Of a DNA stretch of 64,000 nt, positions 61,747-64,000 are shown piece by piece. Location of the stretch: positions 1 through 64,000 of the forward strand of contig JBJHBW010000016.1 in the NCBI GenBank assembly GCA_050485685.1, written 5' to 3'. This stretch comes from JBJHBP01 sp050485685. GTDB lineage: Bacteria; Pseudomonadota; Gammaproteobacteria; Steroidobacterales; Rariloculaceae. Numbering within the stretch: position 1 is the stretch's first letter; each line of letters starts with the position of its first letter. The position numbers and the translations under genes were made by a program. The notes under the pieces are model-generated. The model ran no database searches, was not told the DNA's origin, and saw only the letters and a list, made by a program, of their open reading frames with translations.

Positions 61747-62498
61747 GCAACGGTCGGCGCGCCCTGCTGTTCGTCTGTGCCATCGCGATGCTGATCCTGC
61801 TGGCCTGGTGGCTTCCGCTGGGAGCATGGCTGGCTGCAGGTGCTGAATGGATTCAGGGGCACGGCGCCGTCGCGTGGGCGGTTTTCATACTCACGTACAT
61901 CATCGCTACGATCGCCGTGGTGCCCGGCACACTGCTGACTCTGGCCGCTGGTTTGCTGTTCGGCCTGCCGCTGGGTGTGGTGCTGGTGTCGCTGGGCAGT
62001 GTGACGGGCGCGGCCTGCGCATTCCTGATCGGGCGCTTTCTGGCCCGTGACTGGCTGGCCGAGCGTATCGCAGCACGACCCGGCTTTCATGCGCTGGACA
62101 CTGCCACCCGCCATGAAGGTTTCATCATCGTGCTGCTGACCCGGCTGTCGCCACTGTTTCCGTTCAACCTGCTGAACTACGGCCTGGGCCTGACCAGCGT
62201 GCGGTTTCGTGACTACTTCTTCGCGTCGTGGATAGGCATGCTGCCGGGCACCATCGTGTATGTGTACATCGGCTCGCTGGCCGCCAGTCTCGCCGAGCTG
62301 GCCGGCGGTGACGTGGACGGCGGCATCGCGACACGGGCACTGCTGGCCGCAGGACTGGTGGCAACCGTTCTGCTGACTGCAATCATCACCCGCAAGGCCA
62401 CGCGCACGCTGCGCGAGCACCTGCAACAGGCGGAGGCCGCCGGGGCACCGCCTGACTCTCATCATTCACCGGCCGGCAAAGGGACCGGAACAGAATGA
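61743..62498 (+). CDS. TVP38/TMEM64-family membrane protein
   Basis: A 251-residue DedA-superfamily protein with about six hydrophobic segments. VPGTLLTLAAGLLFGLPLG, GRFLARDW, LLTRLSPLFPFNLLNYGLGL and GMLPGTIVYVYIG match the TVP38 core. Members are thought to move lipids or ions across the inner membrane. It is coupled by 4-base overlaps to the DUF2064 gene before it and the flavin oxidoreductase after it, so the three likely act together. Confidence 0.9.
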   Translation: MSNGRRALLFVCAIAMLILLAWWLPLGAWLAAGAEWIQGHGAVAWAVFILTYIIATIAVVPGTLLTLAAGLLFGLPLGVVLVSLGSVTGAACAFLIGRFLARDWLAERIAARPGFHALDTATRHEGFIIVLLTRLSPLFPFNLLNYGLGLTSVRFRDYFFASWIGMLPGTIVYVYIGSLAASLAELAGGDVDGGIATRALLAAGLVATVLLTAIITRKATRTLREHLQQAEAAGAPPDSHHSPAGKGTGTE

Positions 62499-64000
62499 AT
62501 ATCGGATTCAGCCATGGCAGCGATTACCCGGGCGCAGAATACGACCGCGAATGGCGCCGTCTGGTATTCCCCGATGACTGGCGCAATCCCGCACCCAAAG
62601 CGCGTTATCACCTGATCGTGATCGGCGCCGGCCCGGCAGGTCTGGTGACATCGATCGCGGCTGCAGGCCTGGGTGCCGACGTTGCGTTGATCGAAAGCAC
62701 GGCCATGGGCGGTGACTGCCTGAACGTGGGCTGCGTGCCTTCCAAGGCCCTGCTCGCGCACGCGCGCCGCAGCGATTCGAACTTCGATGATGCATTTCGC
62801 TGGCTGCGCAGCGTACGCTCCACCATCGCCACGCACGATTCGGTGCAGCGTTTTCAGGCCGCAGGCGTCGACGTCTTTCTGGGGCCGGCGCATTTCGTCG
62901 ACGAACACAGTGTCGCAGTCGGTGACACGACACTCAGTGGCCGACGCATTGTGATCGCCACCGGTGCTCACGCGACCATTCCCGACATCCCGGGGCTCGC
63001 GGGATCCGCGCCGCATACCAATGAAACGCTTTTCGACATGACCGCGGCCCCGCGATCGCTGGCCATTATCGGAGCCGGTGCCGTCGGCTGCGAGCTCGCG
63101 CAGGCGTTCGCGCGCCTGGGCATCGCCGTGGATCTCATGGACATTGCCGATCAGGTGTTACCCGCGATGCCGGCCGCTGCCGGTATCTGCGTCGCTGACG
63201 CACTGCGTGAAGATGGCGTGACTCTTCATCTCGGTAGTGCGCCACGTTCGGTGACGCGCGACAGTCGCGGATTCGCAATCCACATGGGCGATGGAACTGG
63301 CGGCAACGAGGAATCCGGCGATTCAGATGATCTTGGACGCGCAGGCAGGACGATCGTCGCCGACGAACTGCTGGTGGCGGCCGGACGGCGACCCAACACC
63401 GACCAGTTGAACCTGGGCGCAGCGGGTGTTGAGACCGATGATGCCGGAAGAGTGATCGTGGACCGTTACCTGCGCACCAGCAGGCGCCACATTTTTGCGG
63501 CCGGCGATGTGTGTACGGCAGAACAGTTCACCCACCACGCCGATGCGCAGGCTCGCATCGTGGTGCAGAACGCCCTGTTCGCGGCGACTGCGCGAGCAGA
63601 TCGGCTGATCATTCCACGCTGCGTCTACACCGACCCGGAAGTCGCCACCGTCGGTGCGAGCGCACGATCGCTGGATACGGCCGGAACCCGGTACGATCGC
63701 TATCAGGTGAAGCTGGCGGATCTTGATCGCAGCCGCACCGACGGCGAAGCACAGGGATTCGCCGAGGTACTGACGCGCCGCGGCAGCGGACGCATCCTCG
63801 GCGCCACGGTGGTCGCTTATGATGCCGGCGAGCAGATTGCCGGATTGTGCCTCGCGATGAGCCACGGACTCGGACTGGGTGCGCTGACAAGAACTGTTCT
63901 TCCCTACCCGACGCGATCGGAGTATCTGCGTCGGCTGGGCGACGAGTTCAATCGCAGCCGGCTCAAGCCGTCCACCCGCAAGGTGCTGGACTGGTGGTTT
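62495..64000 (+). CDS. FAD-dependent disulfide oxidoreductase, mercuric-reductase-like (C-terminus outside window)
   Basis: A reading frame of 502 codons from ATG 62495 to the window end without a stop, so the gene continues beyond. An N-terminal 37-residue extension precedes the FAD motif GAGPAG, then the redox pair in GGDCLNVGCVPSK, an NAD motif GAGAVGCELAQAFARLG, and the dimer interface ending FNRSRLKPSTRKVLDWWF. It resembles mercuric reductase/dihydrolipoamide dehydrogenase relatives that are often linked to TVP38 genes. A 4-base overlap couples it to the TVP38 gene. Substrate unknown. Confidence 0.85.
   Translation, partial: MNIGFSHGSDYPGAEYDREWRRLVFPDDWRNPAPKARYHLIVIGAGPAGLVTSIAAAGLGADVALIESTAMGGDCLNVGCVPSKALLAHARRSDSNFDDAFRWLRSVRSTIATHDSVQRFQAAGVDVFLGPAHFVDEHSVAVGDTTLSGRRIVIATGAHATIPDIPGLAGSAPHTNETLFDMTAAPRSLAIIGAGAVGCELAQAFARLGIAVDLMDIADQVLPAMPAAAGICVADALREDGVTLHLGSAPRSVTRDSRGFAIHMGDGTGGNEESGDSDDLGRAGRTIVADELLVAAGRRPNTDQLNLGAAGVETDDAGRVIVDRYLRTSRRHIFAAGDVCTAEQFTHHADAQARIVVQNALFAATARADRLIIPRCVYTDPEVATVGASARSLDTAGTRYDRYQVKLADLDRSRTDGEAQGFAEVLTRRGSGRILGATVVAYDAGEQIAGLCLAMSHGLGLGALTRTVLPYPTRSEYLRRLGDEFNRSRLKPSTRKVLDWWF

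Overview
The window is a GC-rich, densely coded bacterial chromosome segment, most likely from a gammaproteobacterium, probably an uncultured aquatic lineage. This rests on gene content: an AvtA-type transaminase, a TorF-porin/PII/ammonium-channel cluster, an NAD-linked FdsGBAD formate dehydrogenase, Hpn-type hopanoid genes and an MlaC-like periplasmic protein. No phage, insertion sequence, CRISPR array, rRNA or tRNA was seen. Both end genes run off the window.

Layout. 1-13.3 kb: loosely connected secreted and metabolic genes: a haem-motif protein with a carboxypeptidase-regulatory-like domain (partial), a drug-type ABC exporter, a dihaem P460-like cytochrome, a serine hydrolase, AvtA, a TPR protein, two exported proteins that may share a C-terminal module, and a class V aminotransferase. 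13.5-23.7 kb: a MarC-family protein, a PAS-GGDEF cyclase, a glycine-zipper protein, a Ser/Thr kinase paired with an ECF sigma factor, two lipoproteins (one a predicted seven-bladed propeller) and a secreted esterase. 23.9-31.6 kb: a molybdenum formate dehydrogenase operon that also carries an FMN 2-hydroxy-acid dehydrogenase and a small DUF7009-like gene.

31.9-47.9 kb is the most striking part: an isoprenoid-to-hopanoid island. HMG-CoA synthase (+) converges on a ten-gene minus-strand operon that starts with squalene synthase and continues with hpnG, hpnN, hpnA, diphosphomevalonate decarboxylase, phosphomevalonate kinase, a single-chain HMG-CoA reductase/mevalonate kinase fusion, IPP isomerase, hpnH, hpnB and an hpnM-like gene (squalene synthase plus ten downstream genes). 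Farnesyl diphosphate synthase diverges from the operon start, 27 bp away. Together they would carry acetoacetyl-CoA through mevalonate, IPP/DMAPP and FPP to squalene, and then modify and move hopanoids. Acetoacetyl-CoA thiolase and squalene-hopene cyclase are not in the window. Proteobacteria normally use the MEP pathway, so a mevalonate set embedded in hopanoid genes is unusual.

48-64 kb: adenine phosphoribosyltransferase, a sulfotransferase, an M2 (ACE-like) peptidase lipoprotein, two glycosyltransferases, a DksA-like protein, a twin-ATPase ABC protein, a MerC-like protein, a short-chain dehydrogenase, a TorF-glnK-amt nitrogen cluster behind a near-consensus sigma-54 promoter, a 2Fe-2S ferredoxin, and a coupled DUF2064/TVP38/flavin disulfide-reductase operon cut by the right edge.
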